A stretch of DNA of 64,000 bases, taken from NCBI GenBank assembly GCA_945915065.1, contig CAMEER010000001.1, positions 1-64,000 on the forward strand, in the 5' to 3' direction. The position numbers and the translations under genes are program-made. This document shows, piece after piece, positions 14,391 through 22,240 of this stretch (its first letter is position 1; the number at the start of each line of letters is the position of its first letter). Source of the stretch: an uncultured Clostridia bacterium. GTDB taxonomy: Bacteria; Bacillota; Clostridia; Oscillospirales; Oscillospiraceae. Under the pieces are notes generated by a model. The model made no database searches. It was not told the origin of the DNA and saw only the letters and a program-made list of their open reading frames with translations.

Positions 14391-15581
14391 ATGTCTGAGA
14401 TCAAAACCTATGTGGTGAGTATCTTTGACGAATTGGTTGCCATTCGCCGCGATATCCACGCCCATCCCGAGACCGGTTCGCAGGAGGTGCGCACCAGCGC
14501 CCTGATCCGCGCCGAACTGGAGAAGATGGGGATGGACGAGATCCAGTCTCCGCTGCCCACCGCCGTTGTGGGTCTGCTCCATGGCAAAAAAGGCCCCGGC
14601 AAATGCGTGGGGCTGCGGGCCGATATCGATGCCCTTCCCGTCCATGAGGACACGGGCCTGCCCTTTGCCAGCCAGAACGAAGGCGTGATGCACGCCTGCG
14701 GCCATGACCTGCACACCACCATGCTGCTGGGCATTGCCAGAACGCTGTGTCACATGCGGGATCAGTTCGCCGGAACGGTGAAGTTCATCTTCGAACCCAG
14801 CGAGGATCTGATGCCCGGCGGCGCACGGAAGCTGGTGGCTGCCGGCGTCATGGAAAATCCCCATGTGGATGCCATTTTCGGAATGCATGTCTGCCCCTCT
14901 GAGAACGACACCGTGGGCACGCTGAACCTGTACAAGGGCTACTTTACCAGCGCGGTGGATCTGATCCACATGACCGTCAACGGCAAGAGCGGCCACGGAT
15001 CGGCCCCCCACACCGCTGACGATGCCATTGTCTGCGCCGGCTACCTGATCACGGCGCTGCAGACCATCGTCTCCCGCCGCATTGACCCCATGGATACCGC
15101 CGTGGTCACCATCGGCACTATGGAGGGCGGCGAGGCCGTCAATATCGTGGCCGGTCAGGCCAAGATGGTGGCCGTGTCCCGCTACTTCACCGACACCGCC
15201 CGCAATACGGTGCTGGAGCAGGCCAAGCGGGTCTGCGAAGGTATCGGCCACGCTTTCGGCTGCCGGATCGATGTGGACGTGGAGGAAGGCTACGCCGCCA
15301 CCTATAATGACGGCATACTCATCGATCTGGTGGATGCGTCTGCCACCGCCGAGCTGGGTGCGGAGAAGGTGCGCCATATCACGCAGCCCTTCTCCGGCAG
15401 TGAGGACTTCAGCTTCTTCAGCAAGCTGACCGGTACGCCCGGCGCCTTTATGATGATCGACGCGGGCCACGGCGATAACTGCGTATCTCTGCACAATGGG
15501 AAGATCGTGTTTGACGAAAGCGTTATGATTTCCGGCGTGTCGGTCATGAGCCGTGTCGCTTTGGAATATCTGAAGAAGTAA
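14391..15581 (+). CDS. M20-family metallo-amidohydrolase (aminoacylase/hippurate-hydrolase type)
   Basis: The 396-residue enzyme has the M20D pattern: DIHAHPETG (21-29), RADIDALP (76-83), the metal and catalytic cluster HACGHDLH (101-108), EPSED (135-139) and the His of GMHVCPS (164-170). A dimerisation domain lies at about 185-295 (SGHGSAPHTADDAI). Such enzymes cut N-acyl amino acids, aminobenzoyl-glutamate or hippurate-like amides. It lies 30 bp behind the DUF3100 gene with AAAGGAG and is surely cotranscribed. Together they look like an import-and-hydrolyse unit. Confidence 0.92.
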   Translation: MSEIKTYVVSIFDELVAIRRDIHAHPETGSQEVRTSALIRAELEKMGMDEIQSPLPTAVVGLLHGKKGPGKCVGLRADIDALPVHEDTGLPFASQNEGVMHACGHDLHTTMLLGIARTLCHMRDQFAGTVKFIFEPSEDLMPGGARKLVAAGVMENPHVDAIFGMHVCPSENDTVGTLNLYKGYFTSAVDLIHMTVNGKSGHGSAPHTADDAIVCAGYLITALQTIVSRRIDPMDTAVVTIGTMEGGEAVNIVAGQAKMVAVSRYFTDTARNTVLEQAKRVCEGIGHAFGCRIDVDVEEGYAATYNDGILIDLVDASATAELGAEKVRHITQPFSGSEDFSFFSKLTGTPGAFMMIDAGHGDNCVSLHNGKIVFDESVMISGVSVMSRVALEYLKK

Positions 15582-15612
15582 TTTCTCTCCGGCTTCTTCC
15601 CAAACAGCAAAG

Positions 15613-15639
15613 GGAAGGGTACGTTTTGCGTACCCTTCC
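15613..15639 (+). terminator. Stem-loop after the M20 gene
   Basis: A perfect 11-bp stem, GGAAGGGTACG and CGTACCCTTCC, with a 5-nt loop. No T run follows on the plus strand, so it may be a processing or stability hairpin rather than a full terminator. Confidence 0.45.
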
Positions 15640-15695
15640 GCTTGCCGTACGCTTTGCGGCCGGTGGCCGCCGGCACCATCATAGGAGGATATCAT

Positions 15696-16073
15696 ATGGC
15701 ATTTAAAGCAATATATGGGGATCTTCCCGATACGGATGTAAAAGCCGATTATCGGGAGGCAGTCAAATTCGGGACATTCAGAATCGGCAAGGAGGCGCTG
15801 TATCTCCCGGCCTTTCCCACAGGCGCGGAATATCTCCCGTTGGCGGCTCTGGACAGCGCCTGGATCCAGAAAAGCACCATATCACCCAAGGGGTGCTGCG
15901 GCGGCCAGTTCCCGGTGTTTGTACTGCGTGTGCGATACGGAAATGAGCTTTATCAGAATCTGACGCTTGATAAAGAGCAGGACGCAAACCGCGCCTTGGC
16001 CCTGATCAAAGAGCGGCGCCCCGAGCTCCCCGGCGCGCCGGAAGGTAAAAATATCGGCAGCAGTATCCTGTAA
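15696..16073 (+). CDS. Conserved-looking hypothetical protein, 125 residues
   Basis: The start ATG 15696 has ATAGGAGGAT upstream. The product is small, soluble and has no signal peptide or membrane segment. Readable pieces are MAFKAIYGDLPDTDVKADYR, then FGTFRIGKEALYLPAFPTG and SPKGCCGGQFPVFVLRVRYG, with a Cys-Cys pair near residue 69. The beta-rich pattern with two turns (PKGCCGG) suggests a small barrel or PH-like fold, but I do not recognise a family. Codon bias matches the neighbours. It stands alone between the M20 gene and a strong terminator. Confidence 0.7.
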   Translation: MAFKAIYGDLPDTDVKADYREAVKFGTFRIGKEALYLPAFPTGAEYLPLAALDSAWIQKSTISPKGCCGGQFPVFVLRVRYGNELYQNLTLDKEQDANRALALIKERRPELPGAPEGKNIGSSIL

Positions 16074-16074
16074 A

Positions 16075-16124
16075 CCAGCCACTCCCCGTCCCTTTTTTAT
16101 CAAAGGGACAGGGAGTGGCTTTTA
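16075..16124 (+). terminator. Terminator after the 125-residue hypothetical gene
   Basis: AGCCACTCCCCGTCCCTTT pairs with AAAGGGACAGGGAGTGGCT over 19 bp with one mismatch, followed by TTTT. The next stretch, 16125-16301, holds no gene I can support. Confidence 0.88.
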
Positions 16125-16301
16125 CAAATCCTTTTGCGGCTGTCCTGCCGCCATGGCACAGAAGCTCTGGCGTATTATTATCCTCCTCCGGGACGGTGGC
16201 CCTTCCTGCCCGGCAGTGCCTTTCCGGTGATTTTCACCATGACAGCCATCATCAAAAGCTTTCTGGAGGGATGTGCGGTTTCCGCCGCGGTAGGCTGCCT
16301 G

Positions 16302-16493
16302 TCAGCACTCCGGCTTGCGGGGAATGACGATGGCCGCAATGATGTAGGCCAGGATACCGCTGCCGCCCAGGGCGCAGAATACCACCCAACCCAGCCGGAT
16401 CAGCGTGGGGTCAATGCCGAAATACTCGGCGATGCCGGCGCAGACGCCGTCGATCATCTTGTTGTCGTTGGATTTATACAGTCTCTTGTTCAT
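16302..16493 (-). CDS. PspC-domain small membrane protein
   Basis: The start at 16493 (MNKRLYKSNDNKMIDGVCAG) follows GAGGAGG on the minus strand; the 20 residues added by an upstream start overlap the preceding gene. The 63-residue product is one PspC domain: a short basic N-terminus, DGVCAGIAEYFGIDPTLIR and a membrane segment (GILAYIIAAIVIP). PspC-type proteins take part in envelope-stress responses. It overlaps the 72-residue membrane protein gene upstream by 20 bp, so the two are coupled. Confidence 0.88.
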   Translation of the reverse strand: MNKRLYKSNDNKMIDGVCAGIAEYFGIDPTLIRLGWVVFCALGGSGILAYIIAAIVIPRKPEC

Positions 16494-16692
16494 GTTCAAA
16501 GTCCTCCTCATGTTCTTTTTTATTTTCCGCGATCCGGAACTGACGGGCGGCAAAAAACAGGCAGGACGCTGCCGCCCAGAAGATCCCTCCGATCGCCAGT
16601 TTGCTGCACAATGCCATCAGAATACCGGATACGGTCATCAACCCGCCGGCCAGGGTCATCATTCGGGAAGTAAAATGAATGTCTTTTTTCAT
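16474..16692 (-). CDS. Small two-helix membrane protein upstream of pspC
   Basis: The 72-residue product has two predicted membrane helices (about 12-29 and 33-48) and a charged, glutamate-rich C-terminus (ENKKEHEEDFEHE). No family is recognised. It begins at ATG 16692 with GGAGCAGAC upstream and overlaps the PspC gene, so the two probably form a small envelope-stress operon. Confidence 0.7.
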   Translation of the reverse strand: MKKDIHFTSRMMTLAGGLMTVSGILMALCSKLAIGGIFWAAASCLFFAARQFRIAENKKEHEEDFEHEQETV

Positions 16693-16760
16693 GCTGTCTG
16701 CTCCTTATCGATCATCGCACAGGCGGTGTCTGCATCTTGACAAACATGACAGCCTGTTCC

Positions 16761-17522
16761 TTATGCGCCGGTTTTCCCGGTTTCCTCCAGGAAATCCCGC
16801 CGGTACTGGGACGGCGTGATGCCCTCCGCCTTTTTGAACACCTTGGTGAACACCCGGTAGTCCCCGTAGCCCGACTGCTCCGCTACCTCGGCGATGGAAA
16901 GGGAAGTGGCCAGCAGCAGCTTTTTTGCCGTCTCCATGCGGATGTTGGTCAGATAGGCCAGAAAGCCCACGCCGATCTCGTTCTTGAAAAGCTGGCTGAT
17001 GTACTGGGGACTCAGATGGAACACCTCCGCCAGAACGGTCAGGCTCATGTCCTCCGCCAGATGCTGCTGCAGGTAGCGGGTAATGCCGGTTATGGCCCGC
17101 TCCTCCTGCTGCGCCTGTTCCGCCTCCACCGATACCCGCCGCTCAAACAGGGAGATCTTCAGGTTGTCGATGCAGGTGCCAAACTCCTCGTAGTTCACCG
17201 GCTTGAGAATATAGTCCGTGATCTGCAGCCGCAGCGCCTCACGGCAGTAGGAAAAATCGTCGTAGCCGGACACGATCACAAAAGCGGTATCCGGGTGTTT
17301 CATGCGGCTGAGCTGGATGACCTTCAGCCCGTTCATAATGGGGATATTGATGTCCATGATCACGATATCCGGGCGCAGGGCGTCGATCTGGGCCAGCGCC
17401 TCCATTCCGTCGGCAGCCTCGCCCACCACTTCACAGTCGTGGGCCTGCCAGTCAAAGAGCCGCTTGAAGCCCTCCCGAATCATGATCTCATCGTCCACCA
17501 GCACCACGCGCAGCTTCTTCAT
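16761..17522 (-). CDS. Response regulator, YesN type (receiver + AraC HTH)
   Basis: The start ATG 17522 (MKKLRVVLVDDE) overlaps the stop of the histidine kinase gene by 4 bp. The 253-residue protein has a receiver domain with Asp10, Asp11, phospho-acceptor Asp57 (IVIMDINIP) and Lys107 (YILKPV). An AraC-type double helix-turn-helix occupies about 150-248 (LTVLAEVFHLSPQYISQLFK). The YesMN class often controls carbohydrate or peptide uptake. No transporter or target gene sits beside this pair, so the regulon is unknown. Confidence 0.94.
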   Translation of the reverse strand: MKKLRVVLVDDEIMIREGFKRLFDWQAHDCEVVGEAADGMEALAQIDALRPDIVIMDINIPIMNGLKVIQLSRMKHPDTAFVIVSGYDDFSYCREALRLQITDYILKPVNYEEFGTCIDNLKISLFERRVSVEAEQAQQEERAITGITRYLQQHLAEDMSLTVLAEVFHLSPQYISQLFKNEIGVGFLAYLTNIRMETAKKLLLATSLSIAEVAEQSGYGDYRVFTKVFKKAEGITPSQYRRDFLEETGKTGA

Positions 17523-18826
17523 GTCACATTCCCCCCGTTCATCGGCAGAAGCAGATGCGCCGTTACGCCGCCCGTTGGATTCTCTGTGTAGGATAGGCCA
17601 TACTCCCGTCCGCACAGCAGCTTGATCCGCTTCTGCACATTCAGAATGCCGATACTATTGCCCTCCAGCTTGGCCGGCTGTTTGGCGTAAGTGAGAAGCA
17701 TCTGGTCGATGGCAGATTTCTTACCCTCCGCAAAACCGCTGCCGGTGTCGCAGACGAGGATCTCCATCCGGTGATCCGCCGTTTTTCGTGCCGAGATGCG
17801 CACCACGCCCCGATAGCCCTTGTTTTTCAAGCCGTGGAGCAGACTGTTCTCCACAATGGGCTGTAAAATGAAGTTGGGCACCTGTATGCCGCCCAGATCG
17901 GGGTCAATATCGTATTCGCACTGCAGCTCGGGGTAACGGTAGCACATCAGCTCCATGTAGGCCTCCAACAGCTCCAGCTCGTCATCCAGCGCCACCATCT
18001 GACGGTCCGCCTTGACACTGAGCCGGAAGAAATCCACCAGACGCATGAGAAGGTCCGCCACCTTTTTGTCTCCGTCCAGCTGAGCCTGGATGCGGATGGT
18101 GTCCAGCGTGTTATACAGGAAATGGGGGTTGACCTGACTTTTCAGGTACAGCATGGACATCTTCTGCTCCGTCAGCTCCGCCCGGAGGATATCGGGATTT
18201 TCCAGCGTCAGATAGAAGGACAGCGTCATCAGCGTAATGCCCATACCGCTGATGAGCCAGGTGTGGTTCAACCACTGCACGGTGCAGACTGTGACTTCAA
18301 TGAGCAGCGCCGCGCCGATGGCAAGCTTCTTTTTCTGATCGATCCGCCTTCGGTTCGCGACCAGAAGCCCGGCGCACAGCAGCAGATAGAAGGCGACACC
18401 TCCATGGGGCACCAGCATATACGGCCCGGAGGAATAGTTTCCCTCCGCCGTCACCATGTAGGAGATCGGCAGCAGGAAATTGCCCAGCTCCGCCACAGCC
18501 AGAAAGATTCTGGCAGGCCAGTCCAGCCGCCGGGGCTTCCCGGTCTCCTCCTCCACCAGAATGGCGATATACTGATAAAACAGATAGATCACCAGCACCA
18601 TGCTGCCCAGAAACAGCCTGTGAACAGCATCGTTCAAAGACCTCGGCACAGTCTCCAGATGATGCACGGTGTAAACCGTGACGCCGTCCAGCACCAGATG
18701 GATCAGCACAACGACCAGTAAGACGGAAAAGGTCCGGTGCAGCGGCGTGCTCTTTCGCCCGGCGGAAAAATATACACAGGCAACAAAGGCCAGAATCAGG
18801 AACAAGGCGATCTCCATTCGCAGCAT
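17519..18826 (-). CDS. Sensor histidine kinase, YesM/LytS-like (HisK-HATPase)
   Basis: The 435-residue kinase has six or more predicted membrane helices in its first 210 residues and no extracellular sensor domain or HAMP. The phospho-acceptor region is QVNPHFLYNTLDTIRIQ, with His235, characteristic of the His_kinase (PF06580) class. The N box is QPIVENSLLHG (322-332) and the G box CDTGSGF (359-365). The membrane-only input part suggests sensing of a membrane-soluble or envelope signal. It is the first gene of the pair with the response regulator. Confidence 0.93.
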   Translation of the reverse strand: MLRMEIALFLILAFVACVYFSAGRKSTPLHRTFSVLLVVVLIHLVLDGVTVYTVHHLETVPRSLNDAVHRLFLGSMVLVIYLFYQYIAILVEEETGKPRRLDWPARIFLAVAELGNFLLPISYMVTAEGNYSSGPYMLVPHGGVAFYLLLCAGLLVANRRRIDQKKKLAIGAALLIEVTVCTVQWLNHTWLISGMGITLMTLSFYLTLENPDILRAELTEQKMSMLYLKSQVNPHFLYNTLDTIRIQAQLDGDKKVADLLMRLVDFFRLSVKADRQMVALDDELELLEAYMELMCYRYPELQCEYDIDPDLGGIQVPNFILQPIVENSLLHGLKNKGYRGVVRISARKTADHRMEILVCDTGSGFAEGKKSAIDQMLLTYAKQPAKLEGNSIGILNVQKRIKLLCGREYGLSYTENPTGGVTAHLLLPMNGGNVT

Positions 18827-19037
18827 GCTGTCGTCCCCCCTTACTGGCGTCTATTATACCGGATTTTTCCCCAATGGGATAGTTTCAGTTTTCATCAGAA
18901 TGTGTCAATTTTGCATATGCGCCTGCCAAAGACGGCCGGGACCCGGTGGTAAACGCGTATTCCACTTCACCTGCCGTCAATGGACGGCAGGCCGGCATCC
19001 GGAGGAAAGTAAATGATTTTTTCTTTGCAGAGACGGC

Positions 19038-19868
19038 TCAAATATCCGCAATAAAGTCTGTGATCAGCGCATTCACCCTGTCGGGACAGTCCGTATTTGC
19101 ATTATGTCCCGCCCCTTTGATCCATTCCAGACGAATGCCTGTCCGTTGGCTCCACGCCTTGTTATACCGGATGCAGGAGCCGGCATGATCCTTTTCCCCG
19201 CAGATCAGGAGGGCAGGGCACGTCAGACGGTAGGGAAGCTCCGCCTCCACGGCTTCTGCCAGCATGCGAAAGCCATGCCCGGAAAGCTTCGCGTAGCGGG
19301 CCTGATCCCCGTCATAGGTCATCATCATGTCCCGCATCAGATTCCTGCCGTATTCCGACTCCGCCACGCCCCGGGTGCCGGATTTCAGCAGCGATTTCCA
19401 CGGATAGTGGCGGTAGACCGGCTCCATCCTTTTCAGCAGCCAGATCTCGATGCCTGTCATATACTCCCGCTGCAAAGGCGCGGAGTCGATGGAGATAAAG
19501 CCCTTCAGCTTCTGGGGGAACTGCTGGGCATAGGCCTGCCCCACATAGCCGCCCATAGACTGCCCGATGATTACCGGATACCGGATCCCCTCGGAATCCA
19601 GAATTTCATCCAACCATGTTGCCTTATCTGCCAGGGTGAAGTCCAGCTGAAAGGGCCAGGAAGAGGCATGCCCCGGAGCGTCCCATACCAGGATATTCTC
19701 TTTCTCCTGAAAAAAGGCCACCTGCTTGTCAAACAGCCGGTGATCCGCCGTCAGGCCCGGAAGGAAAACCAGCGTCCTGCGCTCCCTGTCGATGTTCTCT
19801 GAGACCCAATAATGAATGATTCCGTGGGTCGTGGAATAGATTTTTTCATTTATTTTGGTATATTTCAT
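19038..19868 (-). CDS. Alpha/beta hydrolase
   Basis: The 276-residue protein has a full alpha/beta-hydrolase triad: nucleophile Ser104 in GQSMGGYVG, Asp227 in CGEKDHAG and His255 in GAGHNANTD. An oxyanion-hole segment is LVFLPGLTADHRLF (33-46), and a lid-like stretch lies at 130-210. There is no signal peptide, so it is cytoplasmic. The substrate (ester, lactone or peptide) cannot be inferred. It has its own promoter about 170 bp upstream, and no obvious functional neighbour. Confidence 0.88.
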   Translation of the reverse strand: MKYTKINEKIYSTTHGIIHYWVSENIDRERRTLVFLPGLTADHRLFDKQVAFFQEKENILVWDAPGHASSWPFQLDFTLADKATWLDEILDSEGIRYPVIIGQSMGGYVGQAYAQQFPQKLKGFISIDSAPLQREYMTGIEIWLLKRMEPVYRHYPWKSLLKSGTRGVAESEYGRNLMRDMMMTYDGDQARYAKLSGHGFRMLAEAVEAELPYRLTCPALLICGEKDHAGSCIRYNKAWSQRTGIRLEWIKGAGHNANTDCPDRVNALITDFIADI

Positions 19869-20039
19869 AATACGATGCCTCCCCGGTAAGAAATCGGTGT
19901 GCGGATGAAGAGCGGAAAACGGTCATGGAGACAGGTATAGCAGCCAAGGCGGGGCTTGTGGAAATCCCAGGGCAGGCAAGACCGAGGCCCGGCAAGGTAA
20001 CGGCGGTTTGCCGCTTTCCGGCAATGCTCTTGTGATACG

Positions 20040-20067
20040 ATTTTACATGTACTGTATGTATTGTAAA
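20040..20067 (-). promoter_or_regulatory. Candidate promoter with dyad for the alpha/beta hydrolase gene
   Basis: On the minus strand, TTTACA (20067-20062) and TAAAAT (20045-20040) are 16 bp apart. The spacer holds an inverted repeat TACAT-N7-ATGTA (20044-20060). A dyad between -35 and -10 is the arrangement used by MerR-type activators, though this spacer is not the usual 19-20 bp. A 5' UTR of about 165 nt follows with no recognised riboswitch. Confidence 0.45.
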
Positions 20068-20127
20068 GGGTTTTTGCGATCCGGGATAGGCAATTTTTTC
20101 AGGCGTATGTGTCAGATTTATAGATAG

Positions 20128-20215
20128 AAGCGCAAAGAAAACTCCCGAACGGAAAACCGTCCGGGAGTTGACTGTATTTTGAAAGGGGAATCCGCAATCA
20201 GCGCTTGCTGAACTG
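20128..20215 (-). repeat. Second copy of the rpsI 3' end and its terminator (88-bp direct repeat)
   Basis: These 88 bp are identical to 20298-20385. They contain the last six rpsI codons with its stop, the following spacer, and the terminator hairpin AACTCCCG...CGGGAGTT. The copies are 170 bp apart, so 82 unrelated bp lie between. The copy has no ribosomal gene attached and is a duplication remnant. Confidence 0.93.
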
Positions 20216-20297
20216 TCGGGGCGTTAGGAAAATGTGCCGGCGGCACATTTTTAGCCACCGACCGCAGTGGCTATGCCACGAGGACACCTCAGGAAGC
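20216..20297. repeat. Palindrome-rich spacer between the rpsI 3'-end duplicates
   Basis: The 82-bp spacer holds AAAATGTGCC-GGC-GGCACATTTT (10-bp arms) and then AGCCAC-N8-GTGGCT. Two adjacent hairpins between direct repeats look like a small palindromic (REP/MITE-like) unit that was inserted or carried along during the duplication. Confidence 0.55.
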
Positions 20298-20385
20298 AAG
20301 CGCAAAGAAAACTCCCGAACGGAAAACCGTCCGGGAGTTGACTGTATTTTGAAAGGGGAATCCGCAATCAGCGCTTGCTGAACTG
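20298..20385 (-). repeat. First copy of the 88-bp direct repeat (true end of rpsI and terminator)
   Basis: This copy overlaps the real rpsI 3' end (stop codon 20368-20370) and its terminator at about 20306-20340. It is identical to 20128-20215. Confidence 0.93.
20302..20340 (-). terminator. Terminator of rplM-rpsI
   Basis: On the minus strand AACTCCCGGACGG and CCGTTCGGGAGTT form a 13-bp stem with one G-T pair around TTTT, then TTTCTTTG. It is duplicated at about 20132-20170. Confidence 0.85.
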
Positions 20386-20772
20386 AGGTGCGCGACGGGC
20401 TGCCTTGAGACCGTACTTCTTGCGCTCCTTCATACGAGGATCGCGGGTCAGGAAACCGGCCTTCTTCAGGATGGCGCGGTACTCGGGGTTCACCAGCAGC
20501 AGGGCGCGGCTGATGCCGTGACGCAGAGCGCCGGCCTGACCGGACACACCGCCGCCCTCGACGGTAGCCACGATGTCCACCTTGCCCAGGGTATCGGTGG
20601 CGGCCAGGGGCTGACGGACGACCATCTTCAGGGTCTCCAGACCGAAATACTCGTCGATATCACGGCCGTTGATGGTGATATTGCCGGAACCGTTCTCAAA
20701 CAGATGCACGCGGGCAACGGAGGACTTGCGGCGGCCGGTGCCGTACTTGTAGGGATTCTTGGACTGATACAT
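20368..20772 (-). CDS. rpsI: 30S ribosomal protein S9
   Basis: The 134-residue protein has standard S9 features: [15 protein letters not shown] at the N-terminus, [19 protein letters not shown] in the middle, and a basic tail [24 protein letters not shown] in which the last residues reach the P-site tRNA. It lies 19 bp behind rplM, the usual rplM-rpsI operon. Its 3' end is part of an 88-bp direct repeat, but the gene itself is intact. Confidence 0.98.
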   Translation of the reverse strand: MYQSKNPYKYGTGRRKSSVARVHLFENGSGNITINGRDIDEYFGLETLKMVVRQPLAATDTLGKVDIVATVEGGGVSGQAGALRHGISRALLLVNPEYRAILKKAGFLTRDPRMKERKKYGLKAARRAPQFSKR

Positions 20773-20791
20773 TCTTCGTTTCCTCCTTCAA

Positions 20792-21217
20792 TTACTTGAC
20801 CAGCTCGGGCTTCTGTGCCTGATGCTCGTGGGTGTCGCCGGCGTAAACATGCAGGCGCTTCAGGGAGTCCTTGGTAACGGTGTTGCGGGGCATCATGCCG
20901 CGGACGGCCACGCGCATGGCCAGCTCAGGCTTGTCCTGCATCAGGATGCGGTACTTGGTCTCCTTCAGGCCGCCGATCCAGCCGGAGTGGGTGCGATAGT
21001 ACTTCTGCTCCAGCTTGTTGCCGGTCAGAACTGCCTTGCCGGCGTTGATGACGATAACGTTATCGCCGCAGTCGGCATGGGGGGTATAGGTGACTTTGCC
21101 CTTGCCGCGCAGCAGGTCGGCCACGACGACGGCGGTCTTGCCCAGGGGCTTGCCGGCGGCGTCAACGACGTACCACTTGCGCTCGATGTTGGCCTTATTT
21201 GCCATAAAAGTGGACAT
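20792..21217 (-). CDS. rplM: 50S ribosomal protein L13
   Basis: The start ATG 21217 (MSTFMANKANIERKWYVVDA) is placed by GGAGGAAAACACC upstream; the second ATG at 21205 is possible. The 141-residue protein has the L13 landmarks GKPLGKTAVVVADLLRGK, ADCGDNVIVINA, YYRTHSGWIGG and AVRGMMPRNTVTKDSLKRLHVYAG. It is first in the rplM-rpsI operon and lies behind a strong promoter and an L13-type leader hairpin. Confidence 0.98.
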   Translation of the reverse strand: MSTFMANKANIERKWYVVDAAGKPLGKTAVVVADLLRGKGKVTYTPHADCGDNVIVINAGKAVLTGNKLEQKYYRTHSGWIGGLKETKYRILMQDKPELAMRVAVRGMMPRNTVTKDSLKRLHVYAGDTHEHQAQKPELVK

Positions 21218-21270
21218 GGTGTTTTCCTCCAAATTTATTATAATGTATTTTGCTTTACTTTTTTGTGTTC

Positions 21271-21310
21271 CCTTGCTAAAATCGAAAGGAAACGCGCTAA
21301 ACGCGCAAGG
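21271..21310 (-). promoter_or_regulatory. L13 leader: autoregulatory hairpin before rplM
   Basis: Just after the promoter, the minus strand reads CCTTGC, an inner GCGC-TTTA-type hairpin, and then GCAAGG followed by GAACAC. This closed stem with an inner helix near the 5' end matches the Firmicute L13 leader to which ribosomal protein L13 is thought to bind, lowering expression of its own operon. Confidence 0.75.
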
Positions 21311-21313
21311 ATA

Positions 21314-21342
21314 TTTATAGCATAACCCCGCCGGATTGTCAA
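21314..21342 (-). promoter_or_regulatory. Strong promoter of rplM-rpsI
   Basis: On the minus strand TTGACA (21342-21337), a 17-bp spacer and TATAAA (21319-21314), near consensus as expected for a ribosomal operon. It is divergent from ttcA. Confidence 0.88.
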
Positions 21343-21446
21343 CCTCGTTTTGATTTACAACAAAAACTTCTTGTGTTTTCTCTTGATTTCTCCTGATATC
21401 TCTCGTTTTCTTGAATTGCAATTTTCTTTTTTCGGAGGCGAACCGT

Positions 21447-22172
21447 ATGCAGCGTATTTTAGGGCTTGTCCGCCGGTGTGTGGAGGACTATCATATGATC
21501 GAGCCGGGAGACCGTGTGGCGGTGGGCGTCAGCGGCGGAAAGGACAGTCTGCTGACGCTGGCGGCGCTGGCGCGGCTGCGGGAGTTCTATCCCGTTCCCT
21601 TCACGGTGGAGGCCATCACTCTGGAGATGGGGATGCCCGGCATGGACTTCGGCGGCGTGGCAGAGCTGTGCCAGGCGCTGGAGGCGCCCTATACCCGGAT
21701 CCAGGTGCCGGTGTATCAGATCCTCTTTGAGGAGCGCCGGGAAAAGAACCCCTGTTCGCTGTGTGCCAAGCTGCGGCGGGGCAGCCTGAACACCGCTCTG
21801 ACGGAGCGGGGCATCCACAAGATCGCCCTGGGCCATCACTATGACGATGCGGTGGAGACGCTGCTGATGAACCTGCTGTTTGAGGGCCGCATCGGTTGCT
21901 TCCAGCCGGTAACGTATCTGGACCGCACCGGCGTGACCCAGATCCGGCCGCTGCTGTACTGCCATGAGGACGATATCCGTCGTGTGGCATTGCGGGAAGG
22001 CTTGCCCATTGTCCACAACCCCTGTCCCATGGACGGTCACAGCCGCCGTCAGGAGGTAAAGGAGCTGATCGCCTCGCTGGAGCAGCGGTATCCCGACCTG
22101 AAGCAGAAGCTGTTCGGCAGCCTGCAGCGCTACCCCCTGTACGGCTGGGATCTGACAAAAGAAGAACGGTAG
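21447..22172 (+). CDS. ttcA: TtcA/TtuA-like tRNA 2-thiolation enzyme
   Basis: The start ATG 21447 follows CGGAGG. The 241-residue protein has the PP-loop SGGKDS (29-34), Cys103 and Cys106 in NPCSLCAKLRRG, GHHYDDAVET (129-138) and a third Cys193 in HNPCPMDG. These cysteines bind an iron-sulfur cluster in TtcA-type enzymes, which adenylate and thiolate a tRNA base (C32 for TtcA). The close relatives differ in target, so the exact base is uncertain. Confidence 0.88.
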   Translation: MQRILGLVRRCVEDYHMIEPGDRVAVGVSGGKDSLLTLAALARLREFYPVPFTVEAITLEMGMPGMDFGGVAELCQALEAPYTRIQVPVYQILFEERREKNPCSLCAKLRRGSLNTALTERGIHKIALGHHYDDAVETLLMNLLFEGRIGCFQPVTYLDRTGVTQIRPLLYCHEDDIRRVALREGLPIVHNPCPMDGHSRRQEVKELIASLEQRYPDLKQKLFGSLQRYPLYGWDLTKEER

Positions 22173-22240
22173 CAGACGCTACCGTTTTGAAAAATCAGCA
22201 AAAACCCTCCGGCGGCAGCAAAGCCGTTTCGCCGGTTCTT

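Noticed and set aside
13146..15695. 849-residue minus-strand open frame across DUF3100 and M20
   Set aside because: It is antisense to two genes with clear family motifs. Its translation is His/Gly/Asp-rich, as expected of the reverse complement of GC-biased codons, and it has no ribosome site.
16115..16327. 70-residue plus-strand open frame after the 125-residue hypothetical gene
   Set aside because: It begins inside the terminator hairpin, has no ribosome site, and looks like noncoding sequence.
18971..18992. Hairpin CCTGCCGTC/GACGGCAGG as a terminator for the hydrolase or kinase gene
   Set aside because: It is a perfect 9-bp stem but neither strand carries a T tract after it. Left unassigned.
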